Shown here: piece by piece, positions 7,475 to 15,831 of the stretch
How the letters are laid out: every line of letters starts with the position of its first letter
Numbering within the stretch: position 1 is the stretch's first letter
Notes under the pieces: model-generated
What the model was told of the DNA's origin: nothing
Databases searched by the model: none
Seen by the model: the letters and a program-made list of their open reading frames with translations, nothing else
Program-made: the position numbers and the translations under genes
Source of the DNA: an uncultured Gammaproteobacteria bacterium
Lineage (GTDB): Bacteria > Pseudomonadota > Gammaproteobacteria > Pseudomonadales > Pseudohongiellaceae
Assembly (NCBI GenBank): GCA_913060495.1
Contig: CAJXRP010000004.1
Location: forward strand, 170,823 to 234,822
Length of the DNA stretch: 64,000 nt
Reading direction: 5' to 3'

Positions 7475-9816
7475 ATTGTGCTGTACTTAGTTCTCAGTCG
7501 TTGCCGTACTACTTCAGCAACCGTGTTAAACACAAAGGTAGACATGAAAAGCACTAAAGCTGCGAGAAAAAGAATTCGGTAGTGTGTGCTGTCTACTTCC
7601 GATTCTGGTATTTCCACTGCTATATTAGCCGCCAGCGTGCGCATGCCTTCAAAAATATTGATATCCATAATTGGCGTATTACCCGTGGCCATCAATACAA
7701 TCATAGTTTCACCAACCGCTCTGCCCATACCTATCATCAGCGCACTAAAAATACCGGGGCTCGCCGTAGGCAAAACTACCCGCTGCAAACTCTGCCAAGG
7801 TGTTGCACCCAAAGCCAAGGAGCCATAGGTCAACTGTTTAGGAACAGTGAAGATTGCATCCTCTGCTATGGAAAAAATTGTGGGTATGACTGCAAAGCCC
7901 ATAGCAAAACCGACAACCATCGCGTTGCGTTGGTCATAACTAATTCCCAAGTCGTTGGTAATCCAGAAACGCATGTCGCCATTAAAAAAGCTGTTCTCGA
8001 TAGGCACTGCCAGAGCGAAAGACAGGTAGCCAAAAATAAGTATCACAGGTATCAGTATGCCCGCCTCCCAACCATCCGGTACGGAATCACGGATTTTTCT
8101 TGGTAGTTGCGTCCACGCAAAACTCGCACCCAAAATACTCAATGGCAGCACAATCAAAATCGAAAAAATTCCTAGCAAATTTTTCTCGACAAAGGGAGCA
8201 AGCCACAGGCCCGCGAGAAAACCCAACACTACTGTAGGCAGCGCTTCCATCAATTCGATCAGGGGTTTCACCTTGCGTCGCATCGCAGGTGCCATGAAAT
8301 AGCCAGTGAATATTGCTCCGCATATAGCCAAGGGGGCTGCCAGCAACATAGCGTAGAAAGCCGCCTTCAAAGTACCAAAAGTTAGTGGCATGAGAGAATA
8401 TTTCGGCTCAAACTCGTTGCTAGAAGCTGAAGACTGCCAGATGTAATCTGGCTCTGAATAGCCTTCATACCAAACTTTATCCCAGAGCACAGACCAGGAG
8501 ACCTCTGGGTGTTCATTGTGAACTTCCCAAAAACCGATGCCTCCATCAACACTTTCAAGCAGCAGCCCATCTCCGCGGGGAGAAAGCGCCAATAGATTCG
8601 GAGTAGCGTCTGTTATATCTTCAGAGAATACTGCGCGATGCGCCGTGGTGTTATATATAGCCAATCTACCTAGCTCGTCCACGCTTACAAAATTTTTCCG
8701 GCGTTGTTCAGGTGTCATGCGCAGAATCGGCTGTGGACCTGGCCTGAATTCGCGAGCCTTCTGCAGCCTTGTCTGCCCTTCTTCGCGAGAGAGAAACCAC
8801 TGCGAAATAGCACCAGAATCGTCAGCAACCAACAACGAAATGCCTCCTAAAAGAAAAACCACCTGTGTGGGCCTAATTCCATTCTCGGTGAGCACTGTCT
8901 GGATGCCAAAACTATCGCTATCTCCATTCATGACCGCCACTAAATCTAGAGCGCGGATGAGGCCGCTACCAGAAATGAAGTACAGCCAGCGTTGATCGCC
9001 GCCGATAAACATCTCTTCCACGTCTTGGGCCGATACTTCCACAGGGTAGCTTTCGATTTCGAAGTCAGCATCACCCCCTCCACCAATATCGAAAGCCGAG
9101 AACAAATTCGTCTGCTTCGTCGCATTAATAAGATTAACTGTGCCATTCTCGCTTACGCCAGCGACCATTAGGCTATCGCCATTTGATCGCACTGACAGTT
9201 CTGTTAATGCTGCATTCGCAAACAGTTCGTAGGGCTGCTCACCGAAGGGGAAATCGATTTTGGGAGTAAGTGTTCGCGTATTATTTTCGCCAACGAAAGT
9301 TGTAGTGTAGCCATACCGCGCCACTATCGCTGCGCCGCTATCCAAGCCTAGCGCAAAAATACCACTCTCTTCTGTATCCAGAGCGAAGTGATTGATGCTT
9401 GTGCCAACTGGCAGCTCGATCTCTATAAAGTCAACAGTCGTTCCGTCTGTTACATCGAAGAACAAGACATCAGCCTGATCACCGATGCGCATCCCAATTT
9501 CTGACTGCTCCTCTATAGCGAGATGCAAAGAATTTGAGCTGGAACGATTTTCTATTTGATATTCGTCCACTCTCTCTAGAGTTGCGGACTCAAATAGCGG
9601 AAGCACTTCATAGAACAGATACATGAAAATAAGAAGTATCGCCAGTATGACGCTAACACCGCCAATGGCGATAGCAACACTAGCTGATTGATCATAGAAA
9701 TGGCGAAGCTTGCGTCGCAGCACCATCCGATTCGATGCCATACTCAACAACGAGCCCTCTGCTACTAGACTTTCCGTGGCCTGACTGGCAGCTGCTTGTT
9801 CTACATCATTTGACAT
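7471..9816 (-). CDS. pstC: Phosphate ABC transporter permease PstC, long form
   Basis: Partner permease of PstA in the inner membrane. It has 781 residues, compared with about 320 in E. coli. After an N-terminal membrane segment (about 48-72) comes a region of about 400 residues with repeated beta-strand patterns resembling a propeller (for example GDSLMVAGVSENGTVNLI). This is predicted to face the periplasm. The permease domain starts at about 490 and carries the EAA-type loop SLALGATPWQSLQRVVLP. The ATG at 9816 follows a 133-base gap from pstS that contains two hairpins. The four-base overlap with pstA supports one operon. Confidence 0.92.
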   Translation of the reverse strand: MSNDVEQAAASQATESLVAEGSLLSMASNRMVLRRKLRHFYDQSASVAIAIGGVSVILAILLIFMYLFYEVLPLFESATLERVDEYQIENRSSSNSLHLAIEEQSEIGMRIGDQADVLFFDVTDGTTVDFIEIELPVGTSINHFALDTEESGIFALGLDSGAAIVARYGYTTTFVGENNTRTLTPKIDFPFGEQPYELFANAALTELSVRSNGDSLMVAGVSENGTVNLINATKQTNLFSAFDIGGGGDADFEIESYPVEVSAQDVEEMFIGGDQRWLYFISGSGLIRALDLVAVMNGDSDSFGIQTVLTENGIRPTQVVFLLGGISLLVADDSGAISQWFLSREEGQTRLQKAREFRPGPQPILRMTPEQRRKNFVSVDELGRLAIYNTTAHRAVFSEDITDATPNLLALSPRGDGLLLESVDGGIGFWEVHNEHPEVSWSVLWDKVWYEGYSEPDYIWQSSASSNEFEPKYSLMPLTFGTLKAAFYAMLLAAPLAICGAIFTGYFMAPAMRRKVKPLIELMEALPTVVLGFLAGLWLAPFVEKNLLGIFSILIVLPLSILGASFAWTQLPRKIRDSVPDGWEAGILIPVILIFGYLSFALAVPIENSFFNGDMRFWITNDLGISYDQRNAMVVGFAMGFAVIPTIFSIAEDAIFTVPKQLTYGSLALGATPWQSLQRVVLPTASPGIFSALMIGMGRAVGETMIVLMATGNTPIMDINIFEGMRTLAANIAVEIPESEVDSTHYRILFLAALVLFMSTFVFNTVAEVVRQRLRTKYSTI

Positions 9817-9871
9817 TGAGCTCTCAAATATCGACTAGACAACTTCAAACTATCTCGAGTTTCTTACACAA

Positions 9872-9938
9872 CGAAAGTTCAGTCTATAACAAACTGAACT
9901 TTCGAGAATTCGAGAGCGAACCTTGACTCGCTCTTGAA
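9872..9938 (-). promoter_or_regulatory. Two stem-loops between pstS and pstC
   Basis: The first hairpin has a perfect 11-bp stem (9872-9882 with 9894-9904) and an 11-base loop. The second has a 10-bp stem with one mismatch (9909-9918 with 9929-9938) and a 10-base loop. Neither is followed by a U-run on the minus strand, so they are not ordinary terminators. By analogy with other binding-protein operons they may protect the 3' end of pstS mRNA, or reduce read-through into pstC, so that PstS is made in excess. That role is inference. Confidence 0.6.
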
Positions 9939-9949
9939 GGGCTTGCGGT

Positions 9950-10927
9950 TTAATCGAGCTGCAGGTTACGCATCGTTCCCTGCACTACTCGAGCCGGCAA
10001 TGGGATGTAGCCGTCTTTCAGGACTACTTCCTGACCAGTCTTTGAAAGAATAAGTTTTACAAATTCACGCTCTAGCGGTGGCAGTGGCTTATTTGGCTCT
10101 TTGTTTACATAGACATAAAGAAAGCGCGCTAATGGATAGCTGCCCGACACAGAATTCTCAGGCGTAGCCTCGAAGAAATCATTGCTCGCTGACTTCGCAA
10201 TAGGCACCGCTCTAACACTAGAAGTACGATAACCAATGCCAGAATAACCAATTCCATTAATAGAAGTACTCACCGATTGGACCACAGAGGCTGAGCCTGG
10301 TTGCTCATTCACAGTATTCTTAAAGTCGCCGTCACATAAGGCAACATCTTTAAAATAGCCGTAGGTGCCAGAAACTGAATTACGACCGAATAATTGAATA
10401 TCTCGACGCTCCCATGCGCCCTTCATTTCCAGATCACCCCAACTATTGATGTTGCCAGCTCCACCACAGCGCTGGTTAGAAGAAAAAATGGCATCTACCT
10501 GGGGAATAGTCATGCCGGCAATAGGGTTGTCCTTGTGGACGTAAACTGCAAGTGCATCTATCGCTACCGGAATGGCCGTTGGCTTGTAGCCGTAACGCGA
10601 CTCGAAAGCCTCAATTTCATTGTCTTTCATCTCTCGGCTCATTGGCCCAATGTTAGAAGTGCGCTCAGTTAGCGCTGGCGGCGCAGTAGATGAGCCTGCC
10701 GCCTGTATCTGAATGTTTACGTTTGGGTAAACCCGCTTGAAATCCTCAGCCCAGAGCGTCATCAAGTTCGCTAAGGTATCTGAACCAACACTCGAAAGGT
10801 TGCCAGAAACACCGCTAGTGCGCTCGTAATCGGGAATCCCCTGATCAATTTCAGCAGCCTGTACAGTGAGAGAAGCTGCTGCAAAAAGGGTGAGTGCTAG
10901 TGTTTTTCTTAATGATTTGATGCGCAT
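9950..10927 (-). CDS. pstS: Periplasmic phosphate-binding protein PstS
   Basis: Binds phosphate in the periplasm and delivers it to PstCA. Signal peptide of about 24 residues (ending VQAAE), then a PstS/SBP domain with [12 protein letters not shown] near the N-terminus, the phosphate-loop-like [22 protein letters not shown] in the middle, and [15 protein letters not shown] near the C-terminus. 325 residues. It resembles the Vibrio/Pseudomonas subgroup more than E. coli PstS. First gene of the pst-phoU operon, with a Pho-box array upstream. Confidence 0.94.
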   Translation of the reverse strand: MRIKSLRKTLALTLFAAASLTVQAAEIDQGIPDYERTSGVSGNLSSVGSDTLANLMTLWAEDFKRVYPNVNIQIQAAGSSTAPPALTERTSNIGPMSREMKDNEIEAFESRYGYKPTAIPVAIDALAVYVHKDNPIAGMTIPQVDAIFSSNQRCGGAGNINSWGDLEMKGAWERRDIQLFGRNSVSGTYGYFKDVALCDGDFKNTVNEQPGSASVVQSVSTSINGIGYSGIGYRTSSVRAVPIAKSASNDFFEATPENSVSGSYPLARFLYVYVNKEPNKPLPPLEREFVKLILSKTGQEVVLKDGYIPLPARVVQGTMRNLQLD

Positions 10928-10973
10928 ATGGCCTCCATAGGGCGAGTTGATGCCTAATACCTGATAGAGGAAC

Positions 10974-11016
10974 TATATACACGGAATATTACATAATTAT
11001 GACAAAAGGATTTCAG
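10974..11016 (-). promoter_or_regulatory. Pho-box promoter of pstS
   Basis: On the minus strand three 7-mers recur every 11 bases: CTGAAAT (11010-11016), TTGTCAT (10999-11005) and ATGTAAT (10988-10994). They match CTGTCAT at 5, 6 and 5 of 7 positions. A TATATA -10 box (10974-10979) follows eight bases later. This is the expected layout of a PhoB-activated promoter, and no -35 hexamer is needed. Confidence 0.75.
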
Positions 11017-11147
11017 CCAGAATGCGCACTGGCAACCCGCACAATCTCTGTCGACGATTATGCTAGGATGGTCGGCCAGTCTGAGGTGTAGCGATTGTTA
11101 AGAGCTTCCTTAAAGCTCAAAATACCTCGTAGATGCCCACTGAATGC

Positions 11148-11165
11148 CAGTCACAGTGACGTCAT
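11148..11165 (+). promoter_or_regulatory. Candidate Pho box upstream of ppk
   Basis: CAGTCAC (11148-11154) and ACGTCAT (11159-11165) are 11 bases apart, and each matches CTGTCAT at 5 of 7 positions. They lie 67 bases before the ppk ATG. No good -10 box follows at the expected distance, which lowers confidence. Confidence 0.45.
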
Positions 11166-11231
11166 AATCGGGCTGAGAGGAAGAGACACACTAGTTGGCC
11201 GCTTCATAAGCCATGCCGGATGGAGAGCAAT

Positions 11232-13406
11232 ATGTCTGAACAGGCAGAAAATAAGTCATTGAATCTCGCAGTTGTTAATTCTACTGCCGCCGAAGGACGT
11301 CTACCGGCAACGAAACAGCAGGTCTCCACTGTCGATTCACAAGAGCCAATTAACCTAGAAGATCCCGCCTATTTTGAGAACCGAGAATTAAGCTACTTTA
11401 AGTTCAATCTCCGCGTGTTGAGTCAGGCACGAAATACGAAACACCCGCTACTCGAACGCCTCATGTTTCTGCTGATATTTAGCTCTAACCTAGACGAGTT
11501 CTTCGAAGTTCGAGTTTCTGGCTTAAGGAAGCAGTTGGACTTCGGCAGGCAGCGACCGGGCCCGGACGGTCAATATCCAGAACAAGTCCTCAAGGATATC
11601 CACCTGCAAGTCAAAGATGCTCTAGCTGAGCAGTACAGAATCTTGAATGAAGATCTATTCCCTAATCTTGAAAAAGAAGACATTCACTTCCTGCCGCGCC
11701 ATGACTGGAATGACGAACTAAAGAAATGGACTCGAGACTATTTCGACGAAGAAATTCAACCCGTGGTAAGCCCGCTCGGATTAGACCCGGCACACCCCTT
11801 CCCTCGCCTCGTCAATAAGAGCCTAAATTTCATTCTTTCATTAGACGGCAAAGATGCGTTCGGCCGGGAAAGCGGTCTCGCCATTGTTCCTGCGCCTCGA
11901 TCCTTGCCTAGGCTAATCAAGGTGCCCACTGAAATTGCGCCTGAGGGTGACAACTTCATCTTCCTCTCTTCCATCATCCACGCCTACGTCGATGACTTAT
12001 TTCCCGGCATGAGCGTGATGGAATGTCATCAGTTTCGAGTGACTCGAAATTCTGATCTGGAAATGACCAACGTCGAGGTTGAAGACTACGCAATGGCCCT
12101 ACAAGGCCAATTACATAGCCGGCGCTTCGGTGCTGCGACTAAATTAGAGGTGAGCATCGATTGCCCAACAGAGCTTACTGATTTCCTTCTAGAACGCTTC
12201 AATCTTTCCAATGATGAGCTGTTTCAGTTGGACGGGCCTGTAAATCTGCAGCGGCTGATGGCTCTGTACGGAATGATTGATCGAGCTGATCTTCGTTACC
12301 CGCAATTTTCCCCTGGCACACCAAAATTACTTGAGGAAGACGCCTATATTTTTGCTGCTGTAGACAAAGAAGATCAGCTCCTACTGCATCCCTTTCAGTC
12401 CTTTATTCCCATCATCGACTGGGTTCGTCAGGCTGCGAAAGATCCAACGGTGTTATCCATCAAACAAACTCTATACCGCACCAATGAATCGTCAGAACTC
12501 GTCGAGGCACTGGCCGATGCAGCACGCAATGGTAAAGAGGTTACAGTTGTCATTGAGCTCCGTGCCAGATTCGATGAGGAAGAAAATATTAATTTTGCCA
12601 GCATCCTGCAGGAAGCAGGTGCGGTAGTGGTTTATGGGGTAATGGGTTACAAGACCCATGCGAAGATGCTGCTAATAGTGCGCCGAATCGGCAACTCACT
12701 TAAGCGCTACGCACATTTGGGTACTGGCAACTATCACCGGAAGAATTCACTCCTCTACACCGACTATAGCCTGCTTACCTCCGATGAAGTTCTTTGTGCC
12801 GACGTGCACAAGGTGTTTCAACAGATCACCGGAATGGGCAAAAAAATTCAGCCGAATTTGCTAATCCACGCCCCGTTTAATCTGAGGAAATCTTTACTCA
12901 AAATGATTAATAGTGAGATCACAGCGGCTACTACGGGCAAAAAGGCGCGCATAGTTGCGAAGATGAATTCAATAACCGACCCTGCCATCATAAAAGCGCT
13001 GTACAAAGCTTCTATGGCAGGTGTAAAAATCGACCTTATCGTACGTGGGATCTGCTGCCTGCGACCAGGAATAACCGGAGTAAGTGAAAACATTCGAGTG
13101 GTATCAATCATCGGTCGTTTTCTCGAACATTCACGAGTTTACCACTTTCTAAATTCGGACCCCCAGGTCTACTGCTCCAGCGCCGACTGGATGGAACGTA
13201 ATTTAGATAATCGAATTGAAGTTTGCTTCCCTATATTAAAGAAGAAACACAGCACACGAATTAAAGCCGAACTAGAGATGTATCTTGAGGATCGCGGTCA
13301 GAGTTGGGAGCTTGCTGCCGATGGCGAGTATCATCCTTTGGAGAATGCGCAAACAAAAAACATCTTGGAAGATGTGCAACAACTGTTATTGAAACAGCTT
13401 TCCTAA
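11232..13406 (+). CDS. ppk: Polyphosphate kinase PPK1
   Basis: Makes inorganic polyphosphate from ATP, reversibly, at the inner face of the membrane. About 724 residues, typical of PPK1. N-terminal domain with ENRELSYFKFNLRVL and SSNLDEFFEVRV, then the head domain, then two phospholipase-D-like C-terminal domains. KTHAKMLLIVRR contains the phospho-accepting His (about residue 476), and FLEHSRVYHF carries the second conserved His. The ATG at 11232 has GGAGAG six bases upstream. An in-frame ATG at 11220 lacks a ribosome site. Convergent with ppx, 24 bases apart, so synthesis and breakdown genes face each other. Confidence 0.95.
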   Translation: MSEQAENKSLNLAVVNSTAAEGRLPATKQQVSTVDSQEPINLEDPAYFENRELSYFKFNLRVLSQARNTKHPLLERLMFLLIFSSNLDEFFEVRVSGLRKQLDFGRQRPGPDGQYPEQVLKDIHLQVKDALAEQYRILNEDLFPNLEKEDIHFLPRHDWNDELKKWTRDYFDEEIQPVVSPLGLDPAHPFPRLVNKSLNFILSLDGKDAFGRESGLAIVPAPRSLPRLIKVPTEIAPEGDNFIFLSSIIHAYVDDLFPGMSVMECHQFRVTRNSDLEMTNVEVEDYAMALQGQLHSRRFGAATKLEVSIDCPTELTDFLLERFNLSNDELFQLDGPVNLQRLMALYGMIDRADLRYPQFSPGTPKLLEEDAYIFAAVDKEDQLLLHPFQSFIPIIDWVRQAAKDPTVLSIKQTLYRTNESSELVEALADAARNGKEVTVVIELRARFDEEENINFASILQEAGAVVVYGVMGYKTHAKMLLIVRRIGNSLKRYAHLGTGNYHRKNSLLYTDYSLLTSDEVLCADVHKVFQQITGMGKKIQPNLLIHAPFNLRKSLLKMINSEITAATTGKKARIVAKMNSITDPAIIKALYKASMAGVKIDLIVRGICCLRPGITGVSENIRVVSIIGRFLEHSRVYHFLNSDPQVYCSSADWMERNLDNRIEVCFPILKKKHSTRIKAELEMYLEDRGQSWELAADGEYHPLENAQTKNILEDVQQLLLKQLS

Positions 13407-13430
13407 ATTATTGAGGTGGCGCATCTAGCG

Positions 13431-14447
13431 TCACGAGTTATCGGTCAGGCTGACTTCTGGAAGCTGGCTATTCTGCATGATGGCTAGTGTCTTCTTATTT
13501 TTCACCATGAAATCTAACATACCCTCTCTCAGTGATGTCGCACTGAAGCTAATACTATCGACTGCATAGCACTGCATGAGACCTACCAGCACCGCCAACC
13601 CGGGTAACAACAATTCACGCCGACGCTCCTTCAGGCCGGGTAGATCTTCATCGCCCGCAATAGCAGCGATGATCCGCGGCTTCAACGCTATTAGCGCTGC
13701 AAGCTTAATCTCACCCTTCCCGAAGCCGTGCGCTTGGCATATAGCGGCGAGCATCTTTACTGTTCCCGAGGAAGCATAAGCCTCATGCCATCCCGCCTTT
13801 CGCATAGCGAGACTAATGCCATTGAAGACAGACTCGGACGCCGCGGTGGCAGCATCAAGCTGCTCATCTAATAGAATTGGGTCAGGTGTTTTCGGTGAAA
13901 AGAATTTGTCACGCCAGGCCACACTGCCTATCGCCATGCTCTCGGTAAGGAGCCGGCTGTTGTTATGGCCGATGATTACTTCCGTACTGCCACCTCCAAT
14001 ATCGATAACTAGGCGGTGATTCTCAGAAACCGGAAGCGTGCTGGTAACACCCGCGTAGATCAACACCGCTTCCTGTACACCACTAATCGGGGAGATTTCA
14101 ATACCAATATCCCGCGCAGCCTCAATGAATTTTTGGACATTATCGGTGACACGAAAGGTATTCGTACCGAGAGCCCAATACTGCTCAAGTGGATATTGGT
14201 CCATCAGTGTCTTGAAGTGCTGCAGACAATCTAAGCCACGCTTGAATGCCGCCGGCGAAATGCTGCCAGTTTTCCTGACATCTTCGCCCAATTGGACGGA
14301 GTCACTGCAACGCTCAACAATTTTAATTTGTCCATCAATGTATTCAGCGATCAATATGTGAAAACTGTTGGACCCTAGGTCGATGCATGCGTACATAGGA
14401 AGAAAGTAGTGACAATAGGAAGATGAGTTGCGCCAAGCAATATCCAA
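13431..14447 (-). CDS. ppx: Ppx/GppA-family exopolyphosphatase
   Basis: Removes terminal phosphate from polyphosphate, or the 5' phosphate from pppGpp. The fold is the ASKHA phosphatase: DLGSNSFHILIAE near the N-terminus (phosphate-1 loop), and IDIGGGSTEVI (phosphate-2 loop). It has 338 residues and lacks the C-terminal HD-like domain of E. coli Ppx (513), so it is the short type. The TTG at 14447 has GGAAGAG at a good distance, but that ribosome site is part of a hairpin. An ATG at 14396 gives a shorter protein with no ribosome site. Family members often have a short N-terminal extension, so I kept TTG. Substrate choice (polyP or pppGpp) cannot be read from sequence; next to ppk, polyP is favoured. 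Confidence 0.85.
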   Translation of the reverse strand: MDIAWRNSSSYCHYFLPMYACIDLGSNSFHILIAEYIDGQIKIVERCSDSVQLGEDVRKTGSISPAAFKRGLDCLQHFKTLMDQYPLEQYWALGTNTFRVTDNVQKFIEAARDIGIEISPISGVQEAVLIYAGVTSTLPVSENHRLVIDIGGGSTEVIIGHNNSRLLTESMAIGSVAWRDKFFSPKTPDPILLDEQLDAATAASESVFNGISLAMRKAGWHEAYASSGTVKMLAAICQAHGFGKGEIKLAALIALKPRIIAAIAGDEDLPGLKERRRELLLPGLAVLVGLMQCYAVDSISFSATSLREGMLDFMVKNKKTLAIMQNSQLPEVSLTDNS

Positions 14448-14453
14448 CCGCTA

Positions 14454-14488
14454 CTCTTCCGGCTTCTATTTATAAGCAATCGGAAGAG
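14454..14488 (-). promoter_or_regulatory. Hairpin masking the ppx ribosome-binding site
   Basis: An 8-bp perfect stem (14454-14461 with 14481-14488) encloses a second 4-bp stem (14462-14465 with 14474-14477). The 3' arm on the mRNA is CGGAAGAG, the purine-rich ribosome site six bases before the TTG start of ppx. Pairing would hide it. This may set a low level of ppx translation or respond to something; it could also be the remains of a terminator, but there is no U-run. Confidence 0.5.
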
Positions 14489-14551
14489 TCTCAGCTGAGC
14501 TTCACTAAGCCCTATTACTCTTTATCGTCAGATGTGACAGGAGTCTGAATG

Positions 14552-14565
14552 TGCGCGAACGCGCA
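14552..14565 (-). terminator. Possible weak terminator after bfr
   Basis: TGCGCG and CGCGCA form a 6-bp GC-rich stem with a two-base gap, immediately after the bfr stop. There is no U-run, so termination is uncertain. Confidence 0.3.
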
Positions 14566-14566
14566 A

Positions 14567-15031
14567 CTAGATCATAGACTGCTGATAATTCTCTAGACCG
14601 ACCTTCTCTATAAGAGTGAGTTGCGCCTCTAGAAAATCGATATGCTCTTCTTCACTACTCAGAATTTCGCTTAACAGATCGCGACTCACGAAGTCACTGA
14701 CAGACTCACAATAGGCGATGCCTTCTTTGAGGTCTGGACAAGCAATCAACTCAAGCTTGAGATCACATTCCAGCATTTCTTTGGTGTTCTCACCGATCAT
14801 CAACTTACCTAGGTTTTGAACGTTAGGAAGCCCTTCCAGAAACAGAATACGCTGCATGAGCTGATCTGCATGCTTCATCTCATCGATAGACTCCTCGTAT
14901 TCCTTCGCAGCCAATTTCTCCAGACCCCAATCCTGATACATACGTGAGTGAAGAAAATATTGATTGATGGCGATGAGTTCATTGCTAAGCGCCTTGTTCA
15001 GGTGCTTGATTACGGTGGCGTCCGATTTCAT
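14567..15031 (-). CDS. bfr: Bacterioferritin Bfr
   Basis: Cytoplasmic 24-subunit iron-storage ferritin with heme. The start is the ATG at 15031 (MKSDATVI), with AGGGA about nine bases upstream; a longer reading frame adds 17 unlikely residues. In this numbering all diiron ligands are present: Glu18, Glu51, His54, Glu94, Glu127 and His130. Tyr25 and the heme-ligand Met52 are also there. About 154 residues, the usual length. bfd lies upstream on the same strand with a 230-base gap, so they may have separate promoters. Confidence 0.96.
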   Translation of the reverse strand: MKSDATVIKHLNKALSNELIAINQYFLHSRMYQDWGLEKLAAKEYEESIDEMKHADQLMQRILFLEGLPNVQNLGKLMIGENTKEMLECDLKLELIACPDLKEGIAYCESVSDFVSRDLLSEILSSEEEHIDFLEAQLTLIEKVGLENYQQSMI

Positions 15032-15261
15032 AAATTGATCCCTAATGACTGAATTGAAAATAGCTACATTGAATTCGCGCAAGCTTCGCTTTTTGACTAG
15101 AAAATGTCAAGAAATTTTACCGTAAGTCATTGATATGAATGATAAAACTAAATGATAAGCAATCCCATTCCCATCCATCGAGGAGAGCATAGCAAGGGAG
15201 TTCTGGCAGAGAATGACAGGCAAACTAGATGAGGGGAATAGCTAAACCGATGCCCCACGGG

Positions 15262-15450
15262 CTAAGCCGCGTTTGTATAGGAGCCTGTCTTATGGAATTC
15301 TTTGACGATAGTTTGAGCAAGTTTACCGCATTTGCCGCATTCGCTAGCAACGCCGAGCTTGGCGCGCAGGTCTGTCAAATTACTCGCACCACCACGACAC
15401 AAGTCGCGAATCTGGTTATCGGTAATCTGTCTACAAATGCATACGTACAT
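15262..15450 (-). CDS. bfd: Bacterioferritin-associated ferredoxin Bfd
   Basis: Small [2Fe-2S] protein that passes electrons to bacterioferritin so stored iron can leave. 62 residues with the four cluster cysteines in family spacing: Cys4 and Cys6 (MYVCICRQIT) and Cys38 and Cys41 (ECGKCGK). The ATG at 15450 has GAGG seven bases upstream. A Fur box is 33 bases before the start, so the gene is expected to be induced by iron shortage. Confidence 0.94.
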   Translation of the reverse strand: MYVCICRQITDNQIRDLCRGGASNLTDLRAKLGVASECGKCGKLAQTIVKEFHKTGSYTNAA

Positions 15451-15482
15451 GGCTTATCCTCAATATGGCAGATACTTTAAAT

Positions 15483-15501
15483 GATAATGAGAATGATTGT
15501 C
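15483..15501. promoter_or_regulatory. Fur box between bfd and feoA
   Basis: GATAATGAGAATGATTGTC matches the 19-base Fur consensus GATAATGATAATCATTATC at 16 of 19 positions. It lies between the divergent bfd and feoAB starts and could repress both when iron is plentiful. Confidence 0.8.
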
Positions 15502-15591
15502 AACAACATTCATATCTGTTAATTTAGCTGTATCTAATATCATCAAATCAATGACGTAAGTTATTGTTTTTAAAAGGCTAGAAAGAACTTC

Positions 15592-15828
15592 ATGTCAGGC
15601 ACTACCCTATCTACTGCCAAGAGTGGCGACCGTTGCATCGTACTGGAAATAGCCTCTGAGCCAGCAGAACTCAAGAGTCGCCTCTACTCGCTGGGCATCA
15701 TTCCTGGCTCAGTACTGAAATTACTGCGCTTTGCCCCGCTAGGCGACCCCATGCAGGTAAAGGTTGGCGGCAGCTTTATCAGCATTCGCAAATCCGAAGC
15801 TGCAATCATTACCGTGGATATTCAATAA
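15592..15828 (+). CDS. feoA: Ferrous iron transport protein FeoA
   Basis: Small SH3-like cytoplasmic partner of FeoB. 78 residues. Family features: LKSRLYSLGIIPGS followed by a small hydrophobic core and FISIRKSEAAII. Three bases separate its stop from the feoB ATG, so the two are co-translated. The ribosome site is weak (AGAAAG). A Fur box is about 90 bases upstream. No feoC was seen after feoB. Confidence 0.93.
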   Translation: MSGTTLSTAKSGDRCIVLEIASEPAELKSRLYSLGIIPGSVLKLLRFAPLGDPMQVKVGGSFISIRKSEAAIITVDIQ

Positions 15829-15831
15829 CAA

